The position numbers were made by a program, and so were the translations under genes. A stretch of 53,597 nt of DNA from contig JBFWOF010000045.1 in the NCBI GenBank assembly GCA_050250665.1, forward strand, positions 1 through 53,597. The letters run 5' to 3'. Under the pieces are notes generated by a model. That model was not told the origin of the DNA and did not search any database. It worked only from the letters and a program-made list of their open reading frames with translations. Positions 1 through 8,281 of this stretch are shown here, piece after piece; position 1 is the stretch's first letter; every line of letters starts with the position of its first letter. The DNA is from JADKFD01 sp050250665. Lineage in GTDB: Bacteria > Pseudomonadota > Gammaproteobacteria > Xanthomonadales > SZUA-5.

Positions 1-204
1 GTCTGCATGACGCAGCAAGCTGCCTGCGATTTGTAGGAGCAACCTTGCGTCGCGACGGTCACCGAATTGCCGGACGCGAAGGACGCGAAGGAAGAGCAGA
101 AAGGACACGAAGAAGAGCGGTTTCTGTAGACGAGGCTACTGTCTGCATGACGCAGCAAGCTGCCTGCGATTTGTAGGAGCGACCTTGCGTCGCGACGGTC
201 ACCC
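1..204. repeat. 140-bp-spaced direct repeat with hairpin cores
   Basis: Bases 1-40 recur exactly at 141-180. Each copy continues into a REP-like core reading TTGTAGGAGCAACCTTGCG or TTGTAGGAGCGACCTTGCG, followed by TCGCGACGGTCACC. The same core occurs as an inverted pair at 10652-10730. No gene is seen in 1-410; bases 60-120 between the copies carry GGACGCGAA-type words. Confidence 0.8.
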
Positions 205-206
205 AG

Positions 207-325
207 GAGCAGGACGCGAAGGTCACGAAGGACACGCAAAAGTACTCGACGAGAAGCTGTTCGCGTCCTTTGCTCTAGCGTCCTTTCTGCTTTTCCTTCG
301 CGTCCTTCGCGTCCTGCTCTTGCTG
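207..325. repeat. imperfect palindrome built of GGACGCGAA words
   Basis: The left arm (from 207, GAGCAGGACGCGAAGG) and the right arm (ending near 320, CCTTCGCGTCCTGCTC) are reverse complements with interruptions. The segment could fold into a long imperfect hairpin. Short direct repeats of GGACGCGAA run along both arms. It lies downstream of mnmA (minus strand), so it could act in transcript 3' ends, but there is no T-tract. Confidence 0.6.
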
Positions 326-370
326 CACGGCACCGCAGTCCCCGGTTTTCGCGCCAGTGCGGCCGGTTCG

Positions 371-395
371 ATCGCGGGCAGAGCCCGCTCCCTCA
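371..395 (-). repeat. REP-like hairpin (GGGAGCGGGCTCTGCCCGC type)
   Basis: Read on minus this is a dyad of GAGCGGGC and GCCCGC. Near-identical copies lie at 13471-13497, 38108-38133 and 53415-53440. It is a dispersed intergenic hairpin family like those common in Xanthomonadales and Pseudomonas. This copy sits just beyond the mnmA stop codon. Confidence 0.7.
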
Positions 396-410
396 GGTTT
401 GGTCCACCGT

Positions 411-1526
411 TCAGAAAGGCTGCAAGCCGCCGAGGTAGGCGTCGCTCAGCGTGATGACGCCGCCGCCCAGGCACACCTCGCTCTGATAGAAGACCACGGA
501 TTGGCCGGCGGTGATCGCGCGCTGTGGCTGCTCGAACTGCACCTCGACGGCGCCGCTACCCGGGTCGAGCAGCCGCACGAGACAATCCTGATCCTGCTGT
601 CGATAGCGAATCTTGGCAGTGCAGCGGAACTCGGCCGCCGGCGCTGTCCCGGCAATCCAGTTGACGGCCTCGGTCCGCAGGCGCTGGCCGTACAGGGCCG
701 GGTGGTCGCCCTGAACCACGATCAGGGTGTTGTCCGACACCGATTTGGCGGCGACGAACCAGGGTTCGCCGCTGCCGCCCTTGCGGCCGCCGATATTGAG
801 GCCGCCGCGCTGGCCGACGGTGTAGAAATGCAGCCCGCGGTGTTCGCCGATGAGTTCGCCCTCGGGCGTGCGCATCGGGCCGGGACTGGGCGCCAGGTAG
901 CGGGCGATGAAGGGGTCGAAATTGCGTTCGCCGATGAAGCAGATGCCGGTGGAGTCGCGCTTGGCCTGGGTGGGCAATCCAGCCGCGGTTGCCAGACGCC
1001 GCACTTCGGGCTTGATCAGGTGGCCGATCGGAAATTCGGCCACACCCAGCTGGTGCTGATCCAGCGCATGCAGGAAGTAGCTCTGGTCCTTGTTGGCATC
1101 GGCGCCGCGCAGCAGTTCGACCAGGCCGTCGTGGCGCCGAAGCTGGGCATAGTGGCCGGTGGCGATGCGTTCGTAGCCCAGGTCCTCGGCATGTTCGACG
1201 AAAGTCTTGAACTTGACTTCGCGGTTGCAGAGGATGTCCGGATTCGGCGTGCGTCCGGCCTTCAGCTCGGCCAGGAAGTGCTCGAACACACCGTCCCAGT
1301 ATTCGGCCGCGAAATTGCGTCCGTGGAAGGGAATACCCAGCAAGTCGGCAATGGCGCGCGCGTCCCGGGCATCGGCTTCTGCCGGACAGACCCCAGTGGC
1401 ATCGTCCTCTTCCCAGTTCTTCATGAACAAGCCACCGACATCACGGCCAGCCTGCTTCAACAGCAGCGCTGTCACCGAGGAATCGACGCCGCCGGAGAGG
1501 CCGACCAATACGCGTGGGGCATTCAT
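411..1526 (-). CDS. mnmA: tRNA-specific 2-thiouridylase MnmA
   Basis: This is a 371-residue cytoplasmic enzyme that adenylates and thiolates U34 of Lys, Glu and Gln tRNAs, using sulfur relayed from the IscS/Tus system. Near the N-terminus is the PP-loop GLSGGVDSS. Further on are FMKNWEEDD, PNPDILCNREVKF with one catalytic Cys, and TGICFIGERNF with the second. The length is normal for the family. The start at 1526 gives the expected MNAPRVLVGLSGG beginning. The frame stays open upstream to 1661, but that extension is low-complexity sequence translated from a repeat. No Shine-Dalgarno precedes the start: the ATG is directly preceded by CCGACAA heptamers. It follows nudJ on the same strand, as in Escherichia coli. 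Confidence 0.96.
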   Translation of the reverse strand: MNAPRVLVGLSGGVDSSVTALLLKQAGRDVGGLFMKNWEEDDATGVCPAEADARDARAIADLLGIPFHGRNFAAEYWDGVFEHFLAELKAGRTPNPDILCNREVKFKTFVEHAEDLGYERIATGHYAQLRRHDGLVELLRGADANKDQSYFLHALDQHQLGVAEFPIGHLIKPEVRRLATAAGLPTQAKRDSTGICFIGERNFDPFIARYLAPSPGPMRTPEGELIGEHRGLHFYTVGQRGGLNIGGRKGGSGEPWFVAAKSVSDNTLIVVQGDHPALYGQRLRTEAVNWIAGTAPAAEFRCTAKIRYRQQDQDCLVRLLDPGSGAVEVQFEQPQRAITAGQSVVFYQSEVCLGGGVITLSDAYLGGLQPF

Positions 1527-1527
1527 T

Positions 1528-1641
1528 GGTTGTCGGTTGTCGGTTGTCGGTGGCTGGAAAAAAGCACCGTAGGGCGGAAGCCGCGCAGCGGATTCCGCCA
1601 GGCAAGTTCTGAGAACCGACAACTGACAACCAGCAACCGAT
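1528..1641. repeat. TTGTCGG heptamer array and inverted partner
   Basis: Three TTGTCGG heptamers lie at 1528-1553. An inverted, degenerate set (CCGACAACTGACAACC) lies at 1617-1635. Between them is a GGCGGAAGCCGC/GCGGATTCCGCC hairpin. The whole nudJ-mnmA gap is therefore a composite element with inverted ends. Related heptamer runs lie at 13427-13448 and 38055-38090. Confidence 0.7.
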
Positions 1642-2094
1642 TCACCTGAAGGGCTCCACAATCTGCTCCAGCGGCCACAAGTGGCCTTTCGCGTGATCGT
1701 CGATGCAGCGCAGCACCAGCGGACTGCGATGGGCTATGGCGCCGCTGGCCAGTTCTGCGCGGGTCATCCAGTGGGTGCGCAGGATGCCGGTGTCGAGCGC
1801 GCGTTCCGGATGGTGCTGCAGCGGACGGCACAGGAAAGCCATGCGCACATAGTGGGCATGGGGCAGAAACAGCTGGTAGATGCCGATCAGCCCCACCGGC
1901 TCGACGTCCCAGGCGCTCTCTTCGAGGGTTTCACGGATCACGGCGTCGATCAGGGATTCGTCCGGATCCAGATGGCCGGCTGGCTGGTTGAGCACGGTCT
2001 GGCCATCGCTGCGCTCCTCGACCAGCAGGTAGCGCTCGCCATCGGGCACAATGGCGGCAACGGTAATGCGCGGCAGCGAAATCTCGGAAGTCAT
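1642..2094 (-). CDS. nudJ: Nudix hydrolase NudJ (phosphatase)
   Basis: This is a 150-residue Nudix protein. The Nudix box begins GHLDPDESLIDAV and continues IRETLEES. It fits G-x5-E-x7-RE-x2-EE, with Ala in place of the usual final Gly. NudJ-type enzymes hydrolyse nucleoside di- and triphosphates and the thiamine precursor HMP-PP. The start at 2094 (MTSEISLPRITVAA) is preferred because homologues begin close to this beta-strand; the frame continues upstream to 2139. The gene lies directly upstream of mnmA on the same strand, the order known from E. coli, which supports the assignment over a generic Nudix protein. Confidence 0.88.
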   Translation of the reverse strand: MTSEISLPRITVAAIVPDGERYLLVEERSDGQTVLNQPAGHLDPDESLIDAVIRETLEESAWDVEPVGLIGIYQLFLPHAHYVRMAFLCRPLQHHPERALDTGILRTHWMTRAELASGAIAHRSPLVLRCIDDHAKGHLWPLEQIVEPFR

Positions 2095-2199
2095 CTTCGG
2101 TGGCTGGAGCTCTGAAGTGCATGCTGACCGGCTACTCACGGTTCAGCTGGATATACTGTCTAGCATCTAGTGTATGCAGCGGATGCGCAATCTGACGCC

Positions 2200-2526
2200 A
2201 TGAGCGAGGACTCTAAAACCGATCTGCGCGAGGACCAGGATCTCCTGGTTCAGGAATCGCGCCCGGAACTGGAAAAACCACCGATGTTCAAGGTGGTGAT
2301 CCTGAACGATGACTACACGCCCATGGAGTTCGTGGTCATCGTGCTGGAGACGTTTTTTGCCATGTCGCGGGAAAACGCGACCCGTGTGATGCTGCATGTG
2401 CACACCCAGGGCAAGGGCGTGTGCGGCGTGTTCACACGCGACGTGGCAGATACCAAGGTGGCCCAGGTCAACGCTTTCTCCCGTGCCCATCAACATCCCT
2501 TGATGTGCGCGATGGAAGAGGCCTGA
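2200..2526 (+). CDS. clpS: ATP-dependent Clp protease adaptor ClpS
   Basis: This 108-residue adaptor delivers N-end-rule substrates to ClpAP. The diagnostic core is present: VVILNDDYTPMEFVV, where the Asn-Asp-Asp forms part of the N-degron pocket; VMLHVHTQGKGVCGVFT; and the C-terminal HPLMCAMEEA. The N-terminal 30 residues are acidic and variable, as is usual. The ATG at 2200 was chosen; a GTG at 2170 would add ten residues of little similarity. The gene is divergent from nudJ and 100 bp upstream of clpA, the standard arrangement. Confidence 0.96.
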   Translation: MSEDSKTDLREDQDLLVQESRPELEKPPMFKVVILNDDYTPMEFVVIVLETFFAMSRENATRVMLHVHTQGKGVCGVFTRDVADTKVAQVNAFSRAHQHPLMCAMEEA

Positions 2527-2626
2527 CAAGGGAGTGAACGGTCACATTAGTCACGCTTGATTTCAGGTATTTGCGGGGCCATGTGGTAGAAACACTAAGC
2601 GCAAGGCGCAGAAGGAGCAGACGTCC

Positions 2627-4906
2627 ATGTTCAGCAAGGACCTGGAACTGACCATCAGTCAGAGCTACAAGGAAGCTCGGGCAAAACGGCATGAGTTCAT
2701 GACCGTTGAGCATCTTTTGCTCGCGCTGATCGAGAACCCCTCTGCGGCCCAGGTGCTCAAGGCCTGCGGTGCCGACCTTGGCAAGCTCTCTGACGAGACC
2801 CGCTCGATCATCGAAGAGACCGTGCCGATGTTGCCGGCCGATGACGAACGCGACACCCAGCCCACGCTGGGCTTCCAGCGCGTGCTGCAGCGCGCTGTCT
2901 ATCACGTGCAGTCCTCGGGCAAGAAGGAGGTGACCGGCGCCAATGTGCTGGTGGCCATCTTCGGCGAGAAGGACTCGCATGCGGCCTATCTGCTGCAGAA
3001 GCAGGACATCACCCGGCTGGACGTGGTCAATTACATCTCCCACGGCATTGCCAAGATTCCGCAGGATCCGGTGCGCGGCGAGTCTGGCGGCGATCGCGAG
3101 GCCGATGGCGCCGGCGAGGGCGAGAAGCAGAGCGCCCTGCAGGCCTATGCCAGCAATCTGAACGAGCAGGCGCGTCAGGGCAAGATCGATCCGCTGATCG
3201 GCCGTGCCGACGAAATCGAGCGCACCATCCAGGTGCTGTGCCGCCGGCGCAAGAACAATCCGCTGTACGTCGGTGAGGCCGGCGTCGGCAAGACTGCGCT
3301 GGCCGAAGGCCTGGCCAAGCGCATCGTCGATGAAGATGTGCCAGAAGTGCTCAAGGATGCGGTGATCTTCTCGCTGGATCTGGGCGCGCTGGTGGCCGGC
3401 ACCAAATATCGCGGTGATTTCGAGAAGCGCCTGAAGCAGGTGGTCGCCGAACTCAAGCGTATCCCCAAGGCCATTCTGTTCATCGACGAGATCCACACCA
3501 TCATCGGTGCCGGTTCGGCCTCGGGTGGGGTCATGGACGCCAGCAATCTGATCAAGCCGCTGCTGGGCTCCGGCGAGATGCGTTGCATCGGCTCCACCAC
3601 CTTCCAGGAATTCCGCGGCATCTTCGAGAAGGATAGGGCGCTGACCCGGCGCTTCCAGAAGATCGACGTGGTCGAGCCGACCATTGCCGACACCATCGAA
3701 ATCCTGCGCGGACTGAAGTCGCGCTTCGAGGAACATCATCAGGTCGAGTACGCGCCCGAAGCCCTCAAGGCCGCGGTGGATCTGTCGGTCAAGCATATTC
3801 ACGATCGCTTCCTGCCGGACAAGGCCATCGATGTCATCGACGAGGCCGGTGCTCGCCAGCGCCTGCTGACCGAAGACAAGCGCAAGGCCATCATCGATAC
3901 CGAGGAAGTCGAGTACATCGTGGCCAAGATGGCGCGGATACCGGCCAAGCACGTGTCAGCCTCCGACAAGGACGTGCTGCGCAATCTCGATCGCAATCTG
4001 AAGATGGTGGTCTTCGGCCAGGAAGAGGCCATCGATGTGCTGACCGCCGCAATCAAGATGTCGCGTTCGGGCCTGGGCGATCCCAACAAGCCAATCGGTT
4101 CCTTCCTGTTTGCCGGTCCGACCGGCGTCGGCAAGACCGAGGTCACGCGCCAGCTGGCGATGATCCTGGGCATCGAGCTGATCCGTTTCGACATGTCCGA
4201 GTACATGGAAGCGCACACGGTTTCACGACTGGTCGGCGCGCCTCCGGGCTATGTCGGCTTCGATCAAGGTGGATTGCTCACCGAGGCGGTGACCAAGCAT
4301 CCGCACGCGGTGCTGCTGCTCGACGAGATCGAGAAGGCCCATCCGGATGTGTTCAATCTGCTGCTGCAGGTCATGGATCGCGGTGTGCTCACCGATACCA
4401 ATGGTCGCGAGGCCAATTTCCGCAATGTGGTGCTGGTGATGACCACCAATGCCGGCGCTTCGCAGGCAGCGCGGCGCAGCATGGGTTTTGTCGAGCAGGA
4501 TCATTCCACCGACGCCATGGAGATCATCCGCCGCGGCTTCACCCCGGAATTCCGTAACCGGCTTGACGCCATCATCCAGTTCACGGCGCTGGATCGGGCC
4601 ACCATCCTGCGCGTGGTCGACAAGTTCATCATCGAACTGGAATCGCAGCTGGCCGACAAGCACGTCTCTCTCAGCGTGGACGAGAGCGCCCGCGCCTGGT
4701 TGGCCGACAAGGGCTTCGACCCGCAGATGGGCGCCCGGCCAATGGCGCGCGTGATCCAGGATCACATCAAGCGCAAGCTGGCCGATGAACTGCTGTTCGG
4801 TGCTCTGGTAGGCGGCGGCAAGGTCACGGTGGCCATGGACGGCGAGCAGCTCTCGGTCACCGCCGCAGCCGCAGCCCCGGAAGCGGCCGACGCGGCGGTG
4901 GTGTAA
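2627..4906 (+). CDS. clpA: Clp protease ATP-binding subunit ClpA
   Basis: This is a 759-residue Hsp100 unfoldase that feeds substrates to ClpP. The double Clp-N repeat lies at about 1-145. The first AAA+ module has Walker A GEAGVGKTA and Walker B LFIDEIHTI. The second has GPTGVGKTE and LLLDEIEKA. The ClpP-docking loop reads MGF (residues 619-621) where E. coli has IGL, followed by the conserved EQDHSTDAM and TPEFRNRLD. A good ribosome site (AAGGAG) lies 10 bases before the ATG. The C-terminus ends in an Ala/Glu-rich tail. It is probably co-transcribed with clpS. Confidence 0.98.
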   Translation: MFSKDLELTISQSYKEARAKRHEFMTVEHLLLALIENPSAAQVLKACGADLGKLSDETRSIIEETVPMLPADDERDTQPTLGFQRVLQRAVYHVQSSGKKEVTGANVLVAIFGEKDSHAAYLLQKQDITRLDVVNYISHGIAKIPQDPVRGESGGDREADGAGEGEKQSALQAYASNLNEQARQGKIDPLIGRADEIERTIQVLCRRRKNNPLYVGEAGVGKTALAEGLAKRIVDEDVPEVLKDAVIFSLDLGALVAGTKYRGDFEKRLKQVVAELKRIPKAILFIDEIHTIIGAGSASGGVMDASNLIKPLLGSGEMRCIGSTTFQEFRGIFEKDRALTRRFQKIDVVEPTIADTIEILRGLKSRFEEHHQVEYAPEALKAAVDLSVKHIHDRFLPDKAIDVIDEAGARQRLLTEDKRKAIIDTEEVEYIVAKMARIPAKHVSASDKDVLRNLDRNLKMVVFGQEEAIDVLTAAIKMSRSGLGDPNKPIGSFLFAGPTGVGKTEVTRQLAMILGIELIRFDMSEYMEAHTVSRLVGAPPGYVGFDQGGLLTEAVTKHPHAVLLLDEIEKAHPDVFNLLLQVMDRGVLTDTNGREANFRNVVLVMTTNAGASQAARRSMGFVEQDHSTDAMEIIRRGFTPEFRNRLDAIIQFTALDRATILRVVDKFIIELESQLADKHVSLSVDESARAWLADKGFDPQMGARPMARVIQDHIKRKLADELLFGALVGGGKVTVAMDGEQLSVTAAAAAPEAADAAVV

Positions 4907-4931
4907 GCAGATCACCGCAAGGCACGCTCCG

Positions 4932-5661
4932 CTCTGGTAGAGCGGAGCTTGCTCCGCTGCTTTGGCTTGGCTTTGGATTGTTGCTGTGATTCGAAGAGCC
5001 GCAATCCCTGCCGAGCAAAGTCGGCACTACGACAGCCTCGTGCACCGAAGCTCTGGTAGAGCGGAGCTTGCTCCGCTGCTTTGGCTTGGCTTTGGGATGT
5101 TGCTGTGATTCGAAGAGCCGCAATCCCCGCCGAGCAAAGTCGGCACTACGACAGCCTCGTGCACCGAAGCTCTGGTAGAGCGGAGCTTGCTCCGCTGCTT
5201 TGGCTCGGCTTCGGGATGTTGCTGTGATTCGAAGAGCCGCAATCCCTGCCGAGCAAGCTCGGCGCTACGACAGCCTAGTACACCGAAGCTCTGGTAGAGC
5301 GGAGCTTGCTCTTGGCGTTGGGATGTTGCTGTGATTCGAAGAGCCGCAATCCCCGCCGAGCAAAGTCGGCACTACGACAGCCTCGTGCACCGAAGCTCTG
5401 GTAGAGCGGAGCTTGCTCCGCTGCTTTGGCTCGGCTTTGGGATGTTGCTGTGATTCGAAGAGCCGCAATCCCCGCCGAGCAAGCTCGGCACTACGACAGC
5501 CTCGTGCACCGAAGCTCTGGTAGAGCGGAGCTTGCTCCGCTGCTTTGGCTTGGCTTTGGGATGTTGCTGTGATTCGAAGAGCCGCAATCCCTGCCGAGCA
5601 AGCTCGGCGCTACGACAGCCTCGTCCACCCAGACTCTGGCAGAGCGGAGCTCGCTCCGCTG
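4932..5661. repeat. 119-bp tandem repeat array
   Basis: Units begin (CTCTGGTAGAGCGG) at 4932, 5051, 5170, 5289, 5396, 5515 and 5634. Five spacings are exactly 119 bp and one (5289-5396) is 107 bp, from a 12-bp deletion. The last unit is partial. Each unit contains two small dyads, AGCGGAGCTTGCTCCGCT and GCCGAGCAAAGTCGGC. The array fills the gap between convergent clpA and infA, where E. coli carries a serine tRNA gene. No tRNA is seen here. Confidence 0.95.
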
Positions 5662-5669
5662 CCCCGCGC

Positions 5670-5888
5670 TTACTTTTGGCGGAAGGTGATGCGACCCTTG
5701 CTCAGGTCGTAGGGAGTCATTTCGATCTTGACCTTGTCGCCGGTCAGGATGCGGATGTAGTTCTTGCGCATACGTCCGGAAATGTGGGCAGTGATGACAT
5801 GCCCATTCTCCAGCTGTACGCGGAACATGGTGTTGGGCAGGGTCTCGAGGACCGTGCCTTCCATCTCGATATGATCTTCTTTGGACAT
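5670..5888 (-). CDS. infA: translation initiation factor IF-1
   Basis: This is a 72-residue OB-fold protein that binds the ribosomal A site during initiation. It begins MSKEDHIEMEGTVLETLPNT and carries GHVITAHISGRMRKNYIRI and a PYDLSKGRITFR end, all typical of IF-1. The ATG at 5888 gives the family length exactly; the frame is open a further 60 bases upstream without similarity. It is convergent with clpA, matching the widespread clpS-clpA-infA neighbourhood. Its stop codon lies only a few bases from the 119-bp repeat array. Confidence 0.98.
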   Translation of the reverse strand: MSKEDHIEMEGTVLETLPNTMFRVQLENGHVITAHISGRMRKNYIRILTGDKVKIEMTPYDLSKGRITFRQK

Positions 5889-6127
5889 TCGGGGTATCAC
5901 AGGGCCAGATGGGCTCAAGGCCGCGCATTCTGCCCGAAGCACCGCCACACCGCCAGCGACGCTGCTCTAATCTTGTTCATATCGCCGGCTTTTCATCGGC
6001 AACTGGACGCGGGTCGGGCTGCGTTGCGGTCATGCAGTGCCTGGCTGCCGACAAGGTCCGTTCATCGGCGCTTTGCACGCAGGCCCCGAAACGACGCCGA
6101 TTAACCCGCGCTTCACCCGCTCTTAGC

Positions 6128-6147
6128 TAGTGACTAACTATTCACTA
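6128..6147. promoter_or_regulatory. inverted repeat, candidate operator of the five-gene operon
   Basis: TAGTGA and TCACTA arms are separated by 8 bases, 59 bases upstream of the first operon start codon. The 18-bp AGTGA-N8-TCACT core resembles, as I recall it, operators of TetR-family fatty-acid regulators such as DesT. No regulator gene is nearby, so the binding protein is unknown. Confidence 0.4.
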
Positions 6148-6205
6148 AGTCCGGCTTAAGCACCGCTGCCTAGCTTGAGTTCCATCAGCGAGCGGAGACG
6201 CGAAG

Positions 6206-6829
6206 ATGGATGGGGGCGGGTCGGGCGGAGGTATCCGGGTGGCCGCCGGAAGCAGGATGGGATTGCCGCCATCGCTGGAGCTCGTGGACGGCGGTCATCC
6301 ACTGCGGGTGCGGACCGAGCGCTTCATTGCCGATCGCTATCGCCAGAGCTATGGCGCCGAAGTGGCCAGTTTCATGCCTTGCCTGCTGGTCATGGTGGAC
6401 TCGAAGGGCGAGGTTCAGGCCGCGGCCGGCTTGCGCTGTGCAGGGCAGGGGCCCTTGTTTGCCGAACAGTACCTCGATGCCCCGGTGGAAACGTTGTTGT
6501 CCCAGCGTTTCGCGTCCCAGGTGTCGCGACCACAGGTCGCGGAAATCGGTCATCTGAGTGGTGCTGGAAACGGAGCCGGAAGGCGCTTCTTTCCCTTGAT
6601 TGCCGCGTATCTGCAAAGCATCCATCTCGACTGGGCGGTGTTTGTGGCCACGGCACCGTTGCGGGAGCTGTTCGAGCGCATCCAGCTTCGGCCCCTGGCG
6701 TTGGCGCCGGCACGGGCCGAGCGACTCGGGTCGATGGCTGCCGCCTGGGGCAGCTACTACCAGCACGATCCCTGGGTGATCGGCGGGCCCTTGCACTTCG
6801 GGCGGCACCTGTTGGCGGCCGGCGGATGA
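6206..6829 (+). CDS. thermostable hemolysin family protein
   Basis: This 207-residue protein resembles the thermostable hemolysin (delta-VPH) family. It has an early RTERFIADRYRQSYGA segment, FMPCLLVMVD, an AAGLRCAG core and a central EIGHLSGAGNG. The family name comes from a Vibrio haemolysin report. The fold is thought to be related to GNAT acyltransferases, so an enzymatic role is at least as likely here. No signal peptide is seen. The start at 6206 has GGAG eight bases upstream; an internal Met lies at residue 18. Its stop overlaps the next start (ATGA), placing it as first gene of the operon. Confidence 0.8.
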   Translation: MDGGGSGGGIRVAAGSRMGLPPSLELVDGGHPLRVRTERFIADRYRQSYGAEVASFMPCLLVMVDSKGEVQAAAGLRCAGQGPLFAEQYLDAPVETLLSQRFASQVSRPQVAEIGHLSGAGNGAGRRFFPLIAAYLQSIHLDWAVFVATAPLRELFERIQLRPLALAPARAERLGSMAAAWGSYYQHDPWVIGGPLHFGRHLLAAGG

Positions 6830-8274
6830 ATCTGATCGATCACCTCAGGGTACAGGCCGGCGTTCAGCCCACAGCGATCGCGGCGGTCGACGGCGCCGGA
6901 ACCTGGAGTCGGGAGAAGCTGTGGTCGCGCGTGCAGCGGATCGCCGATCTGCTGCAGCAACTGGATGTCCGCCGTGTCGCCAGTCGACTCGACAACAGCG
7001 TGGAGGCCGTGGCCGTTGATCTGGCCTTGCGGCTGATTGGCGCCGTGCATCTGCCCTTGCCGCCCTTCTTCACCGAGGCTCAGGTGCAGCACGCGCAAAC
7101 GATGGTGGGCGCCGACGTTTGCATCAGTGCGCGCCGGGAGGCGCGGGCGGTTGACCTCGGTGCCGGGCTGTACCTGCATCCGCTGCATGTCCCGGCGCCG
7201 GTACCGGTGATGCCATCGGCGACCGCGCTGGTGACCTTCACTTCCGGCAGTACCGGCACGCCCAAGGGCGTTTGCCTGGCTGCCGAGCACCTCGATGAGG
7301 TGGCCATGGCCGTCGTCGATGCGCTGGCTGGGCAGATACCGCAACGCCATTTGAGTCTGATGCCGCTGGCAGTGCTGCTGGAGCAGGTAGCGGGTGTCTA
7401 TGCAGCACTGTACGTCGGCGCCCCGATCGTACTGCCGAGTCTGGCCGAGACCGGCTTGATCGGTGCTGCGCAGCTGGATGCCGAGACCCTCTGTGCGTGC
7501 ATTGACCGTCACCGGCCGCAGAGCCTGATTCTGGTGCCGCAAATGCTGCAGGCCTGGGTGGGCGCGCTGGCACAAGGCGGCACGGCGCCGGACTCGCTGC
7601 GCTTCTGCGCCGTCGGCGGCGCCCGGGTCAGTGGCCGGCTACTCGATGCGGCAGCCGGTTTGCCGATTTTCCAGGGCTACGGCCTGAGCGAATGCGGCTC
7701 GGTAGTCAGCTTGAATCGGCCTGGTGCTGATCGTGCCGGAAGCGTCGGGCAGGCGCTTCGACACGTGCGGCTGGAGGTCGATACCGATGGCGAAATCCTC
7801 ATCGGCGGAAGCCAGTTTCTGGGTTATGTGGGAGACCACGGTGAACGCCCGGCCGTCTATCGCAGTGGTGATCTCGGGCATGTCGATGAGCAGGGCTATG
7901 TCTGGCTCGATGGACGCAAGCGCAATGTCTTCATCACCGCCTTTGGTCGCAATGTCTCACCAGAGTGGGTCGAGAGCGAATTGATGCAGCACCCGGCCAT
8001 CGCTCAGGCGGTGGTGGATGGCGAAGCTCGCGAGTTCAATACGGCCATCCTGGTGCCGCGCCGACCGGATCTCTCCGATGCGGCGCTCGATCTGGCCGTT
8101 GCCGAGGTCAACCGCGGGCTGCCCGACTATGCCCGGGTGGGTCGCTACCTGCGTGCCGACGAGCCCTTCCTGCCCGGAAACGAGCAACTGACCGGCAACG
8201 GCCGGGTTCGTCGTGATGTGGTGCTGGCGCGTTATGCCGCCGCGCTCGATGTCTTTCACACCCAAACCCAGTGA
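6826..8274 (+). CDS. AMP-dependent acyl/aryl acid ligase (ANL superfamily)
   Basis: This 482-residue adenylating enzyme activates a carboxylic acid as its acyl-AMP, and possibly its CoA thioester. The P-loop is TFTSGSTGTPKGV (138-149). Further motifs are YGLSECG (285-291), YRSGDLG (345-351) and the hinge LDGRKRNVFITAFGRNVSP. The C-terminal motif that normally supplies the catalytic Lys reads LTGNGRVRR (455-463), with Arg460 where Lys is expected. Adenylation may therefore be altered or assisted differently. The start at 6826 overlaps the upstream stop; a longer open frame back to 6175 runs through the upstream gene and is rejected. The substrate is unknown; a fatty or aryl acid is likely. Confidence 0.88.
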   Translation: MNLIDHLRVQAGVQPTAIAAVDGAGTWSREKLWSRVQRIADLLQQLDVRRVASRLDNSVEAVAVDLALRLIGAVHLPLPPFFTEAQVQHAQTMVGADVCISARREARAVDLGAGLYLHPLHVPAPVPVMPSATALVTFTSGSTGTPKGVCLAAEHLDEVAMAVVDALAGQIPQRHLSLMPLAVLLEQVAGVYAALYVGAPIVLPSLAETGLIGAAQLDAETLCACIDRHRPQSLILVPQMLQAWVGALAQGGTAPDSLRFCAVGGARVSGRLLDAAAGLPIFQGYGLSECGSVVSLNRPGADRAGSVGQALRHVRLEVDTDGEILIGGSQFLGYVGDHGERPAVYRSGDLGHVDEQGYVWLDGRKRNVFITAFGRNVSPEWVESELMQHPAIAQAVVDGEAREFNTAILVPRRPDLSDAALDLAVAEVNRGLPDYARVGRYLRADEPFLPGNEQLTGNGRVRRDVVLARYAAALDVFHTQTQ

Positions 8275-8281
8275 GGAATCC

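Noticed and set aside
357..1649. 430-codon open frame opposite mnmA
   Set aside because: Antisense composition artefact; mnmA on minus has complete family motifs.
2468..3952. 494-codon open frame opposite clpA
   Set aside because: Antisense to a conserved AAA+ gene; no recognisable domain or ribosome site.
4857..5587. Repeated 67-88 residue peptides (MRLFESQQHP...) in the 119-bp array
   Set aside because: The unit length is not a multiple of three, so the frame shifts in each copy. They are translations of DNA repeats, not genes.
4932..5661. CRISPR array
   Set aside because: The whole 119-bp unit is conserved, with no alternating short repeats and unique spacers, and no cas genes are present.
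4907..5669. tRNA-Ser gene between clpA and infA, as in E. coli
   Set aside because: No cloverleaf or TTCGAATC-type T-arm in a tRNA-length context could be found; the repeat fills the gap.
6175..6825. N-terminal extension of the ligase to a 699-residue protein
   Set aside because: The extension overlaps the thermostable-hemolysin frame, and similarity starts at the ATG of 6826.
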